DNA of 64,000 bases from Salinispora fenicalii (GCF_000514815.1 NZ_AZWQ01000031.1:1-64000); one strand, 5' to 3'; positions 25,441 to 33,906 are shown, counted from the stretch's first letter. The notes: generated from the letters alone by a model not told the origin. Translations and numbers: made by a program.

Positions 25441-26567
25441 TGGCGGTGCTGCAGGTCGTGGGGTTGGGGTCGATGTGGGTGGTGGCGGCCCTGCTGCTTC
25501 CGCAGGCCTTGCACGATGCCAAGCGCCGCATGCTGTGGGCGGTGCTCCTGCTTTTCGCGATTGAGCTGACCCTGTACCGGCCGGAGGTGCAGGCCCCGAT
25601 CTACGACGTCATCAACGGGCACATCGTCTTCGTGGCCGTGCATCTGGTGAGCGTCGGCAAGGGGATCGGCGTGCTGTACCTGCTGCTCATGCTGGTGCAG
25701 CGCCCCCGCTATCGGCTACCGGTTGCGATAGCGGGGCTGGCGGTCTCCGCCACGATGATCGCGATCTACGCGTCGGCTCGGCCAGAGCCAGCCACAGTCG
25801 ACATCCCGCCCGAGATCCCGTTGAGCTACTGGCACATTTTGTCGGTGTTCCACACGGTCGCGCATCTGTTGGCGGTTGGGCTGTGCTGGCATGCCAGCCG
25901 ACTTGTCGCGCCGAGAGCGATGCGTATCAGCCTGCGGGCATTGACCGGCGGGCTGCTGTTGGCATGCCTGCCGTGGGCGTTCAACCTCGGCTGGCTCCTC
26001 ACCGATGACACCGCCTGGCTCGATCCGATCGGTCCGATCGATGCGGTGACCGGTCTCTTCTTCGCGTTCGGTGCCGCGTTGCCGCTGGTGGCGACGGCGC
26101 ATCGGGTGGTACGGCACTACCGCGCCTTGCGTCAACTGGAGGCACTATGGCGAGAGCTCACCTCGGTGGTACCCGACATCGTGTTCGAAGCGGTTCGGCC
26201 CGGGCTCGGTGTGCGTCAGCTACGGCTGCGGCTGTATCGACGGGTCGTGGAGCTCCGAGACGCGATGTTGGCGCTGCGTGAACATGTCACTCCTGCAGAG
26301 CTGCGCGCGGCGCAGGAACATGTTGCCGCCGAGGTGCTCGACGAGCAGCGACGGGAAGCTGCGGCTATCGCCTGCTGGCTGGCGGCAGCCGTGGCGGCGA
26401 AGTCCCGAGGCGACGCGCCGATGGTGCAGCAGGAGGACCTGACGAGCGCCCCCGGTGACGACCTCGACGAGGAGGTCCGGCAGTTGCTGGAGATCGCGCA
26501 GTGGTACCGCTCACCGCTGGTTGACCGCTATCGGGCCGGACTGCCGCCGGTCACCACGGCCCAGTAG
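25437..26567 (+). CDS. MAB_1171c-like multi-pass membrane protein
   Basis: This 376-residue protein has seven or eight hydrophobic segments in the first 230 residues (starting AVLQVVGLGSMWVVAALLLP) and a cytosolic helical C-terminal domain of about 150 residues with LEALWRELTSVVPDIVF and LRQLRLRLYRRVVELRD-type helices. This matches the actinobacterial MAB_1171c/DUF6545 family, which I know only as putative transporters or sensors paired with ImmA-like proteins. It starts with GTG 25437 or ATG 25440, overlapping the peptidase stop, so both are made together. A signalling role with the peptidase as effector is inference. Confidence 0.8.
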   Translation: MMAVLQVVGLGSMWVVAALLLPQALHDAKRRMLWAVLLLFAIELTLYRPEVQAPIYDVINGHIVFVAVHLVSVGKGIGVLYLLLMLVQRPRYRLPVAIAGLAVSATMIAIYASARPEPATVDIPPEIPLSYWHILSVFHTVAHLLAVGLCWHASRLVAPRAMRISLRALTGGLLLACLPWAFNLGWLLTDDTAWLDPIGPIDAVTGLFFAFGAALPLVATAHRVVRHYRALRQLEALWRELTSVVPDIVFEAVRPGLGVRQLRLRLYRRVVELRDAMLALREHVTPAELRAAQEHVAAEVLDEQRREAAAIACWLAAAVAAKSRGDAPMVQQEDLTSAPGDDLDEEVRQLLEIAQWYRSPLVDRYRAGLPPVTTAQ

Positions 26568-26602
26568 ATAGTTCATCCCGCAAATCGAGAAGGGAGACCT
26601 GG

Positions 26603-26905
26603 GTGGGATTCATCCAGATAATCGACTACCGGACCGAGTGCCCCGAGGCGGTGGACCAGCTCCTCACCGAGTGGATCAACGGGAGTGCCGGTCTGCGTAC
26701 CGCCACCCGTACGCGGGTCTGCCGTGACCGTGATGACCCGACCCACTACATGGAGATCCTTGAATTCGACTCGTACGACGATGCGATGGTGAACTCCGAG
26801 TTGGCCGTAACCAACGCGACCCATGAGGCGTTCGTGCCACTGTGCACCGACGGCCCACGCTTTATCAATCTCGATGTCATCCGAGACGAGCCATGGCAAT
26901 TATGA
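26603..26905 (+). CDS. small ABM/dimeric ferredoxin-fold-like protein (100 aa)
   Basis: The protein begins MGFIQIIDYRT and shows a beta-alpha-beta pattern with DPTHYMEILEFDSYDDAM and a C-terminal INLDVIRDEPW strand, reminiscent of antibiotic-biosynthesis monooxygenase/Dabb-type small dimeric proteins. GTG at 26603 has AGGGAGA upstream. No catalytic residues can be assigned; the function is unknown. A 14-bp terminator follows immediately. Confidence 0.78.
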   Translation: MGFIQIIDYRTECPEAVDQLLTEWINGSAGLRTATRTRVCRDRDDPTHYMEILEFDSYDDAMVNSELAVTNATHEAFVPLCTDGPRFINLDVIRDEPWQL

Positions 26906-26910
26906 GCACC

Positions 26911-26941
26911 GCGGTGGGCGGGCGTGTCGCCCGCCCACCGC
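26911..26941 (+). terminator. 14-bp hairpin terminator
   Basis: Perfect gcggtgggcgggcg / cgcccgcccaccgc stem with a 3-nt loop, starting 6 nt after the stop of the small ABM-like gene and followed by a short pyrimidine run. Confidence 0.82.
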
Positions 26942-26977
26942 GCCCCTTCTACGGCCTACCTAGTCGGCTCAACCGGC

Positions 26978-27088
26978 ATGGTCGCGTTAACTAACAGGGG
27001 AGCTACAGCGCCCCTGGTTCTGACTCCACTGGCTGTGGTTGGCACCCTGGCTCTGACCGGCTGCACAGCCGGATCCAACGCCCGCTGA
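26978..27088 (+). CDS. 36-codon ORF encoding a lipoprotein signal peptide only
   Basis: ATG GTC GCG at 26978 opens a frame that reads MVALTNRG, a hydrophobic stretch, then LALTGCTAG (lipobox with Cys29), and stops after SNAR. It is a complete lipoprotein signal and lipobox followed by only seven residues. Either it is the 5' remnant of a deleted lipoprotein gene or a genuine micro-lipoprotein. No downstream continuation in another frame was recognised before the convergent MOSC gene, and no good ribosome-binding site is visible. Confidence 0.4.
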   Translation: MVALTNRGATAPLVLTPLAVVGTLALTGCTAGSNAR

Positions 27089-27150
27089 ACTTGCCAGGGC
27101 GAATCGAGCCGGCGTTCCAGTTGGACGCGCGCCGGTTACTGCTGGCTGCC

Positions 27151-27807
27151 TCAGCTGCCCGCACGTTTCCGTAGCATTTGCCGTAGTTCGTCGGGGAGGC
27201 CTTCGACCTCTGCCAGTGCGGGCAGCAACTTCGGCTCGTTCAGGTAGGCGTGGAAGGCCGCCGCGATTGTTACCCCATGGGTCGGCCGGTGGAGCACAGA
27301 AACTGAATCTCCGGCTTGGACCTCTCCCGGCTTGACAACCCGAAGGTAGGCACCCGGCCGATCTTCCCGGGTGAACCGCTTCACCCACTGCGGCTCCGCC
27401 ATCTTTGCCTGGAAGGTGGCGCACGGGATGCGGCCAAAGGTCGGCTGAAGTTCGAGGTGGTCACCGATGCGCCAGATCTCGCCGATCACCGCACCGTTGA
27501 CGTCAACACCGACCGTGGTCAAGTTCTCGCCGAAGATCCCGCCCGGCAGTACCCGGCCAAGTTGGGATTCCCACCAGTCGTAGTCCTCCCGAGCGTACGC
27601 GTACACGGCCTGGTCGTCGCCGCCGTGGTGCTCGATGTCGAAGATCTGGTCGCCGACCAGGCCGCTGTGTAGGCCGGTGGTCTTCGGCCCGGGGGCACGG
27701 ACCGGCACGGGTCTGTCAACGGGCTGCTTGTTGATGCCGGTGAGCCCGACTCGCTTCGCGGTGCTGAGTTCCGGGACCGCCAGGTTGACCGAGAGGATGC
27801 TGCCCAT
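27151..27807 (-). CDS. MOSC-domain protein (YiiM-like)
   Basis: The 218-residue protein contains KQPVDRPVPVRAPGPK, the GDQIFDIEHHGGDDQAVYAY segment typical of YiiM/MOSC proteins, GGIFGENLTTVGVD and the conserved Cys in RIPCATFQAKM, with a C-terminal 3-alpha helical tail. MOSC proteins bind molybdenum cofactor or sulfur-carrying cysteines; YiiM in E. coli reduces N-hydroxylated purines. ATG at 27807 is preferred to TTG at 27816. It is a single gene. Confidence 0.9.
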   Translation of the reverse strand: MGSILSVNLAVPELSTAKRVGLTGINKQPVDRPVPVRAPGPKTTGLHSGLVGDQIFDIEHHGGDDQAVYAYAREDYDWWESQLGRVLPGGIFGENLTTVGVDVNGAVIGEIWRIGDHLELQPTFGRIPCATFQAKMAEPQWVKRFTREDRPGAYLRVVKPGEVQAGDSVSVLHRPTHGVTIAAAFHAYLNEPKLLPALAEVEGLPDELRQMLRKRAGS

Positions 27808-27863
27808 AGGCAGCAACCTAACGGTGAACCTGGCGTGGAGCGAAGGGGGCTTCTGGGGGCGGT

Positions 27864-28271
27864 CTACGACGCGGCTTCCAGCACGACGACGGGGATTTCA
27901 CGGGTGGTCTTGGCTTCGTATTCGGCGAAGCCGGGGAAGGCGTCCTTCTGCGCGCTCCAGATGCGCTCCCGCTCGTCCCCAGTGGCGACCCTGGCCACCA
28001 GGTCGAACGTGTTTGTGCCGATCTCCGCCTTGACCTGCGGGTGGGCTCGCAGGTTGTGGTACCAGTCGGGGTGGCTGGGGGCGCCGGCCTTGGAGGCGAA
28101 CACGGCGTAGCCGCGATCCAACTTCTGGTACATCATCGGGTTCAAACGAGGCTGCCCACTTTTGGCGCCCACGGTGTGCAACAGCAGGAGTGGCGCGCCT
28201 GCGAACTGGCCACCGACCTGCCCGTCGTTCTCGCGAAACTCTTTTATGATCTTGGCGTTCCAGTCGTCCAT
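27864..28271 (-). CDS. Ddn-like F420-dependent nitroreductase/oxidoreductase
   Basis: The 135-residue protein has FAGAPLLLLHTVGAKSGQ, LNPMMYQKLDRGYAVFASKAG and HPDWYHNLRAHPQVKAEIG, the sequence pattern of the deazaflavin (F420)-dependent split-barrel family (Ddn, FDOR-A). Such enzymes use reduced F420 to reduce quinones, nitro compounds or other electrophiles. ATG at 28271 follows GAGGAGAGATC. It is divergent from the ADP-ribosylglycohydrolase at 28357. Confidence 0.9.
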   Translation of the reverse strand: MDDWNAKIIKEFRENDGQVGGQFAGAPLLLLHTVGAKSGQPRLNPMMYQKLDRGYAVFASKAGAPSHPDWYHNLRAHPQVKAEIGTNTFDLVARVATGDERERIWSAQKDAFPGFAEYEAKTTREIPVVVLEAAS

Positions 28272-28356
28272 GATCTCTCCTCGCTCGTGTGCCGGGCCCA
28301 TTATCGTCAATCTGGCAACCCCGCAGTGCCATCCGTTGGGCTACCATCCACTCGAT

Positions 28357-29364
28357 ATGCGAGAGCCGACTGCGTCGAACGCGGCGTCGGGGTGCCTGTT
28401 CGGACTGGCCTACGGCGACGCCTTGGGTGGACCGACCGAGTTCATGACGGTCCCCGATATCCATGCCCGCTATGGGCCCGGTGGCCCGCGCGAGTTGGCG
28501 GGCCATCCCGCACCGGTCACTGACGACACCCAACTGACCCTGGCGGTCGGGTGGGCGCTGTTGAGTGCGCCCACGCCGACGGCCGAGGTGCTGGAACCGC
28601 TGCTTCGGGAGCGGTTCGTGCAGTGGGCGGCCAGCCCCGACAACAACCGCGCGCCGGGAATGACCTGCCTGCGTGCCTGCGGGAACCTGGCCCTCGGCCA
28701 GCCGTGGACCCAAGCCACGATGACCAGCTCCAAGGGCTGTGGCGCGAACATGCGGGTCGCGCCGGTCGGGCTCGTCGCCGACTACGACCTGGACACCCTC
28801 GCCGGGGTGGCGCAGCTGCAGGCCGCGATGACCCATGGGCACCCCACCGCGCTCGCGGCCAGTGAGCTGACCGCGTACGCCGTGCGGTTGCTGCGCGACG
28901 GCGCGGAGCTGCCATCCCTGCCCACGCTGCTGCGAGCCCGTGCCAACGACCAGCGCACCGTGTACCGCCACGAGTGGCTGGGTGTGCTGTGGCAGCAGCC
29001 CGGCGTTGTCAATCCCGCCGACTACCTCGCCCGAGGTTGGGACGAGTGCCGGCACATACTGGAACGGCTCGATTTCGCGCTCGCTTCGGCCGACGACGGC
29101 GCGGATGCCTGCCGGGTGACCGGCGCCGGTTGGATCGCCGAGGAGGCCCTGGCCACCGCGCTGTTCTGTGCGATACGGCATGCTGATGATCCGGTGTCCG
29201 CCCTTGCCCGCGCCGCCACTACCTCCGGCGACTCCGACTCCATCGCCTGTCTGACCGGCGCGTTCCTCGGTGCCGCCTTCGGTATGGCCGCGTGGCCGGA
29301 GTCCTGGCGTGATCAAATCGAGTACGCGGGTGAGCTCGCCGCGATGAGTGCGGCCTGGGACTGA
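28357..29364 (+). CDS. ADP-ribosylglycohydrolase family protein
   Basis: The 335-residue all-helical protein has the two metal-binding segments of the DraG/ARH family: GLAYGDALGGPTEF (about 12-25) with TDDTQLTLAVGWAL (about 55-68), and the C-terminal GDSDSIACLTGAFLGAAFG. It should remove ADP-ribose from a protein or nucleic acid substrate using two Mg ions. ATG at 28357 places the first motif correctly. No ADP-ribosyltransferase is visible in the window. Confidence 0.9.
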   Translation: MREPTASNAASGCLFGLAYGDALGGPTEFMTVPDIHARYGPGGPRELAGHPAPVTDDTQLTLAVGWALLSAPTPTAEVLEPLLRERFVQWAASPDNNRAPGMTCLRACGNLALGQPWTQATMTSSKGCGANMRVAPVGLVADYDLDTLAGVAQLQAAMTHGHPTALAASELTAYAVRLLRDGAELPSLPTLLRARANDQRTVYRHEWLGVLWQQPGVVNPADYLARGWDECRHILERLDFALASADDGADACRVTGAGWIAEEALATALFCAIRHADDPVSALARAATTSGDSDSIACLTGAFLGAAFGMAAWPESWRDQIEYAGELAAMSAAWD

Positions 29365-29584
29365 TTTTCAGCTCGTGATCAGGTTCATTTTGCGTTACCC
29401 ACGTACCCTGTCTTCGATGATCTATCAATGTGTGCGTCAGTATTCTGCCGTTTGTGTATCAGCTCGGGGGTAGGCCGCCTCACCTATATCAGCGATGACG
29501 TAGCAAATTGGTGGGAGTCGCAGCTACCTCCCCCCTTCCGAGCGCCAGCGCGGCTGAGTCGTCCAATTGAGAGGAAGAACCGGC

Positions 29585-29842
29585 ATGCACACCGTCGACC
29601 TCGCCCTCCGAGCCCGGCCCAACGCCAACACCCCGTGCAACCACCAGCCGACGTGTCCCGCCGCGAGCGCGGTCGACCACGAGGCGGCCCGCATCATCGC
29701 GTCTCACCCCGAGCAGGGTTGGAGTCTGCGCTGCAACGGCGTGATTGTCTTCGATGACACCGGTGAATTGATGCCCGACAACAGCCCGGTCGCCCCGCAC
29801 CGCGGTCCGGCTCGGCACTGGGAGAGCTACCGCGGAGCGTGA
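29585..29842 (+). CDS. DUF5999-family small protein
   Basis: The 85-residue protein contains NHQPTCPAASAVDHEAARII, then HPEQGWSLRCNGVIVFDDTGEL and APHRG, the actinobacterial DUF5999 pattern: two N-terminal Cys/His residues that may bind metal and a beta hairpin rich in conserved Gly/Trp. It is cytosolic and of unknown function. The N-terminus is about 18 residues longer than relatives I recall. The start ATG at 29585 follows GAGAGGAAG. Upstream 29365-29584 holds only a relatively AT-rich promoter-like stretch. Confidence 0.8.
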   Translation: MHTVDLALRARPNANTPCNHQPTCPAASAVDHEAARIIASHPEQGWSLRCNGVIVFDDTGELMPDNSPVAPHRGPARHWESYRGA

Positions 29843-29878
29843 CCCGAATGCCGCTGATCCGCCACCCTTATGGCCGGG

Positions 29879-30259
29879 TCAGTCCGTCGGAACCCAAAAC
29901 CGGAGCTTCCCGCTGCGTTGGTCTGCGAAGACTCCGCCGTTGCGTTCGATCACCTTACGGGATGCGATGTTGTCCACGTCGCACGTCACCAGGGCAGACG
30001 TGATGTCCAGGTGGTACGCCATGGGTAGCGACGGTACGTGCCCGTCCGGGCGCGGGGAGTCCTCGAGGCTCTGGTTCCGCAACCAGTCGACGTAGTCGGC
30101 GAACCCCGCGGGAGTCGACCAGTGGCGCGTGAATTCGCGCAGCTCAGACCCGATCATGCTGCTGTCTTCCGCGCTGCCACGTCCCTCGGCATGGAACTCG
30201 GCCATGGCGGCAATGAACGATTGATGCACCCGCACGGTGGGCCGGCTCAACTCGGGCAT
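29879..30259 (-). pseudogene. GNAT acetyltransferase gene with internal deletion
   Basis: The 126-residue product opens MPELSRPTVRVHQSFIAAM and continues to RNQSLEDSPRPDGHVPS as in COG3981-type predicted acetyltransferases, then jumps to ALVTCDVDNIASRKVIERNGG and KLRFWVP, the family C-terminus. The central approximately 60 residues, which carry the GHIGY/R-RGHA acetyl-CoA loop, are absent although the frame is kept. The product cannot bind acetyl-CoA in the usual way, so it is called a pseudogene. Region 30260-30545 upstream holds nothing recognisable. Confidence 0.75.
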
Positions 30260-30545
30260 AGCGATATCAGTATCGAATCGGCCGCTTCGGCGCACCAATA
30301 TTCGGGCGTGGTGTGGGAGGCGGGCGGCGAGGGGCACGTCGCTGACCTGGCCGGAACCCCCGAGTACCGCCGCGGTCGGGCTACTCGTAGGCCCCGTCAC
30401 GTTCGGCCAGAGCCCGACTACTCGTGTGCTCCGATGTGGTCTTACCCCCCCGTGGGTGGACGCCCGGGCCGGCGGCAGGGCTGGGAGGATCCACATGAAT
30501 CTGTAGGGACGCCACCGGCGTCGGTGGCGACAACAGGAGGATGAG

Positions 30546-31145
30546 ATGGCAGACGGAATGGTGCTGGCCTCCGGCCCACGCATCGGCGTGTTGGCCGACG
30601 CGTGGGGTGGTTCTCTGGCGCGGGAGGTCGCCTTGGTTGTCGGTGGGGCCGCTGTCGTCGGTGCCGCCGCGCAGGTGTCGGTGACGATTCCGGGGTCTCC
30701 GGTCCCCGTCACCGGGCAGACCTTCGCGGTGCTCCTGGCCGGGACCGCGCTTGGGTCGGCCCGTGGGGTGGCGAGCATGCTGCTCTATCTGGTGGCGGGG
30801 GTGTTGGGGGTGCCGTGGTTTGCCGACGGCGCGCACGGCTGGCCGTCCGCGACCGCGGGCTATCTGCTGGGCTTCGTGTTGGCCGCGGCCGTTGTCGGCC
30901 GGCTGGCCTCGGCCGGGGCGGACCGGCGGCCATGGCGCATGTTCGGGCTGATGGCTTTCGGGAACGTGGTGATCTATGCGGTTGGTGTTCCCTGGTTGAC
31001 GATCGCCACCGGGATGGATCTGCCGACCGCGCTTCTGCTGGGCCTCGTCGCGTTCCTGCCGGGTGACCTGCTCAAGGCCTTGCTCGCCGCGGGCCTGCTA
31101 CCGGGCTCGTGGCGTCTGGTACGCCGACTGTCCGGCAGCGCGTGA
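30546..31145 (+). CDS. bioY: biotin transporter BioY
   Basis: The 199-residue membrane protein has six hydrophobic segments and BioY motifs VTIPGSPVPVTGQTFAVLLAG (split: VTIPGSPVPVTGQ, FAVLLAG), ARGVASMLLYLVAGVLGVPWF and PSATAGYLLGF, plus FLPGDLLKALLAAG. It is the S component that binds biotin in ECF-type uptake and can work alone. ATG at 30546 has AGGAGG upstream. Energy-coupling genes (bioM/bioN) are not adjacent; a 62-residue ORF overlaps its stop instead. Confidence 0.92.
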   Translation: MADGMVLASGPRIGVLADAWGGSLAREVALVVGGAAVVGAAAQVSVTIPGSPVPVTGQTFAVLLAGTALGSARGVASMLLYLVAGVLGVPWFADGAHGWPSATAGYLLGFVLAAAVVGRLASAGADRRPWRMFGLMAFGNVVIYAVGVPWLTIATGMDLPTALLLGLVAFLPGDLLKALLAAGLLPGSWRLVRRLSGSA

Positions 31146-31330
31146 GCGAGCTCGTGGACCCCGGATGTGCGGTCCAGGCCGCCGAGCCGGAGCGCGTCGC
31201 CCACGACGAAGCCAGGGCGCAGCGGGCCGCCGCGGCGGAGGCGGCAGCGGATCAGGCAAGGGAGGGGGAGGGTTCGATGGGATCAATCATCGCCGGTGCC
31301 GCCGCCGGTGCCTCCGGTGCTGTCGGATAG
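31142..31330 (+). CDS. small hypothetical protein coupled to bioY
   Basis: GTG at 31142 overlaps the bioY stop (GTGA), giving a 62-residue protein with an Ala/Glu-rich amphipathic helix (HDEARAQRAAAAEAAADQAR) and a short Gly/Ala tail. It has no recognised domain. Translational coupling supports expression but the composition could also reflect chance GC-rich reading. A 15-bp terminator follows at 31390. Confidence 0.4.
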   Translation: MSELVDPGCAVQAAEPERVAHDEARAQRAAAAEAAADQAREGEGSMGSIIAGAAAGASGAVG

Positions 31331-31389
31331 CCCTCCTGACAGGAACGAAGACGACAGTGGCCGCGGTGTGGCTGCACCACGGCTGCGCA

Positions 31390-31432
31390 CTGTCCGCCTC
31401 TCCAGCGGCTGGTCCGTTGGAGAGGCGGACAG
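31390..31432 (+). terminator. 15-bp hairpin terminator after bioY unit
   Basis: Perfect inverted repeat ctgtccgcctctcca / tggagaggcggacag with a 13-nt loop. It separates the bioY unit from the feo operon. The rest of 31331-31611 has no supported gene. Confidence 0.75.
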
Positions 31433-31611
31433 CCTGTTCCGGAAGCTGGAGCCCGACCGGGCTGATCTTGGTCGCTGGCGGGGTATGCCCGTCGCCGGCC
31501 GACCATCTGGTCCACGCGGCGCGCGCTAGCGCAGCGAGCGCGGCGGCCGTCGTTCTAGCCGGCGATTGTCCCGAGAACAGGGGCCGAAGGTCACGTCCTG
31601 GAGGATATTAC

Positions 31612-31630
31612 TGAGGTTAGCCTTACCTAA
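31612..31630. promoter_or_regulatory. IdeR/DtxR (iron) box upstream of feoA
   Basis: The sequence tgaggttagccttacctaa matches the 19-bp IdeR/DmdR consensus TTAGGTTAGSCTAACCTAA at 17 of 19 positions. It lies 28 nt before the feoA ATG and overlaps a possible -10 element (tattac, 31607-31612), so iron-loaded IdeR would block transcription. This predicts induction of feoAB under iron limitation. Confidence 0.85.
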
Positions 31631-31658
31631 TTCACGGTGAGTCTGGCTGGGGGCGTGC

Positions 31659-31961
31659 ATGACGAGCAGGACGTTCGAACAGGGGACCGACGGTCGGCCC
31701 CGGGCCGAGGCCCGGTACGACCAGAGGACGCTGGCCGACCTGATGCCGACCGCCACGGCTCAGGTCGTGAGCGTCTCGGTGCCCGGTTCACCGGCTGTCG
31801 CGCGGCGCCTGGCCGACCTCGGATTCACACCGGGCACGGTGGTCCGGGTACTACGTCGGGCACCGCTGCGCGACCCCCTGATCTACCAGGTGAAAGACTA
31901 CGAGATCTGCCTACGCCGGGCGCAGGCGTCGTGCGTGAACGTGGTCGAGGTTGACCGGTGA
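31659..31961 (+). CDS. feoA: ferrous iron transport protein A
   Basis: The 100-residue protein has an SH3-like FeoA domain: VSVSVPGSPAVARRLADLGFTPGT, VRVLRRAPLRDPLIYQVKDYEICLR (continuous strands, split here) and NVVEVDR. FeoA is a cytosolic partner that supports FeoB transport. ATG at 31659; its stop overlaps the feoB start by 4 nt. The N-terminal 25 residues are unstructured and not conserved in the family. Confidence 0.92.
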   Translation: MTSRTFEQGTDGRPRAEARYDQRTLADLMPTATAQVVSVSVPGSPAVARRLADLGFTPGTVVRVLRRAPLRDPLIYQVKDYEICLRRAQASCVNVVEVDR

Positions 31962-33901
31962 GCAACTCCTGCCACGAGAGTGGCCAACCGGCGGCCCAGC
32001 TGACCCAGCTGCCGCAGGTGGCCCTGGTCGGTGCCCCCAACGCGGGCAAGACGAGCGTGTTCAACGCCCTGACCGGCTTGAAGGCCAAGACCGGAAACTA
32101 TCCCGGGGTGACCGTGTCCCGCTTCGCCGGGACCTGCCGAGCCGGCGACCGTAAGTTCGCTGTCGAAGATCTACCCGGTTCGTACGGGCTGGACCCGGTC
32201 AGTCTGGACGAGCAGGTTCTGGTCGACGTCCTGGACGGCGACGGCATGCGGGCGCCGGACGCATTGCTGATCGTGGTTGACGCGACGACCCTGCGGCGCT
32301 CGTTGGGATTCGTCGCGCAGGTGCTGGCCCGTGGTCTTCCCAGCTGCGTGGTGTTGAGCTTCACCGACGAGCTACTTCGCCGCCAGGGCGCGGTGGACGT
32401 CGACGCGCTGAGCCAGGCCCTGGGAGTGCCCGTGGTCGCGGTGGTCGGTCACCGTGGTCACGGCATCGCTGAACTGCGCGAACAGCTGCTCGACTGGAGA
32501 GACTGGCCGACTCCGGTAATACCACCACCGGTGGACCCGGGCGAGCGGGACGCCTGGGTGGAGTCCGTCCTGTCGTACGCCGGGTACCGCGTGGCCCAGC
32601 CGCACGGCCTCACCCGACGGCTCGATGCGGTGCTGCTGCACCCGCTGCTGGGCACCGTGGTCTTTTTCGCCGTGATGGTGCTCTTCTTCCAGACAGTCTT
32701 CGCCCTGGCCGCTCCGCTCCAGGGAGGCGTCGAGGCGTTCTTCGGCGTACTGTCGGAATGGGTGGCGGCGCACGTCACCAACCCGTGGCTGTCGGGCCTG
32801 CTCGGCGACGCCCTGATCGGCGGGGTCGGCGGTGTCCTGGTCTTCCTGCCGCAGATCATGCTGCTGTTCCTGCTGATCTCCCTCCTCGAGGGGGTCGGCT
32901 ACATGTCCCGCGCGGCGTTCCTGATGGACCGCGTGATGGGCCGCGCCGGGCTGGAAGGACGCGCCTTCGTGGCGCTGCTGTCGTCGTTCGCCTGCGCGAT
33001 CCCCGGCATCATGGCCACCCGCACCCTGCCCTCGGCCAAGGACCGGATCGCCACGATGATGGCGGCGCCACTGGTGACCTGCGCGGCGCGGCTTCCCGTC
33101 TACGTGGTCCTGATCGGTCTGCTGGTCGACCCGGCCGCCACGTTTGGCCCGTTCGGTCTGCAGGGACTGGTCATGTTCGGGCTGTACCTGCTCGGGGCGG
33201 TCTCGGCGATGCTGGCCGCGTGGGCGTTCAAGAAGTTCGGTGACCGCCGTAGCCAGCCGACACCGTTCTATCTGGAGATGCCGCCGTACCGGCTGCCCTC
33301 GCCCCGGGCGATCCTGCTGGCGGTGTGGGGCGCGGCGAGTTCGTTCCTCCGCAAGTGCTCGACCATCATTGTGGCCACCACAATGGTGCTGTGGCTGCTG
33401 CTGAACCTGCCGCTGCACTCGACCGAGCAGATGCAGGCGACGGGTGTCGACACCGCTGATTCGGCGGCAGTGTCGGCCTACGTCGTTGACCACAGCTACG
33501 CCGCCGAGGTCGGCCGGCTGGTGGCCCCGGTCTTCGACCCCCTGGGCTTCGACTGGCGGATCAATGTCGGCGTGCTGTCCGCCCAGTCGGCCCGGGAGAC
33601 CTTCGTCGCCACCCTCGGGCAGGTCGCGGCGGCCGAAGACCCCGAAGACCCGGGCGACGCGCTGCGGGCCATGACCTACTCGGACGGCCCGCGCGCCGGG
33701 GAGCCGGTTTTCACCGCACCGACGATCGCCGCGCTGCTGGTGTACTTCGCCTTCGCCCTTCAATGTATGGCGACCGTCGGGGTCATCCGGCGGGAGACCG
33801 GCACCTGGCGATGGCCGTTGGTGGCCTTCGGCTACCTCACCGTGACGGCCTGGCTGATGGCTTACCTTGCCCGGACCGTGACCGCCTTCTTCGTTGGCTG
33901 A
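31958..33901 (+). CDS. feoB: ferrous iron transporter B
   Basis: The 647-residue protein has an N-terminal G domain (G1 GAPNAGKT at 25-32, G2 Thr in YPGVTVS, G3 DLPG at 71-74, G5 region GHRGHG) and a C-terminal polytopic membrane domain with two Gate-type segments (ALLSSFACAIPGIMATRTL and its later counterpart). It imports Fe2+ across the membrane. The G4 guanine-specificity motif, usually NxxD, reads SFTD (134-137). GTG 31958 overlaps the feoA stop. The operon is placed under the IdeR box at 31612. Confidence 0.94.
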   Translation: MSNSCHESGQPAAQLTQLPQVALVGAPNAGKTSVFNALTGLKAKTGNYPGVTVSRFAGTCRAGDRKFAVEDLPGSYGLDPVSLDEQVLVDVLDGDGMRAPDALLIVVDATTLRRSLGFVAQVLARGLPSCVVLSFTDELLRRQGAVDVDALSQALGVPVVAVVGHRGHGIAELREQLLDWRDWPTPVIPPPVDPGERDAWVESVLSYAGYRVAQPHGLTRRLDAVLLHPLLGTVVFFAVMVLFFQTVFALAAPLQGGVEAFFGVLSEWVAAHVTNPWLSGLLGDALIGGVGGVLVFLPQIMLLFLLISLLEGVGYMSRAAFLMDRVMGRAGLEGRAFVALLSSFACAIPGIMATRTLPSAKDRIATMMAAPLVTCAARLPVYVVLIGLLVDPAATFGPFGLQGLVMFGLYLLGAVSAMLAAWAFKKFGDRRSQPTPFYLEMPPYRLPSPRAILLAVWGAASSFLRKCSTIIVATTMVLWLLLNLPLHSTEQMQATGVDTADSAAVSAYVVDHSYAAEVGRLVAPVFDPLGFDWRINVGVLSAQSARETFVATLGQVAAAEDPEDPGDALRAMTYSDGPRAGEPVFTAPTIAALLVYFAFALQCMATVGVIRRETGTWRWPLVAFGYLTVTAWLMAYLARTVTAFFVG

Positions 33902-33906
33902 CTCGG

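Noticed and set aside
32372-33763. 463-codon antisense frame across feoB
   Set aside because: It is antisense to a clear FeoB with all membrane and G-domain motifs.
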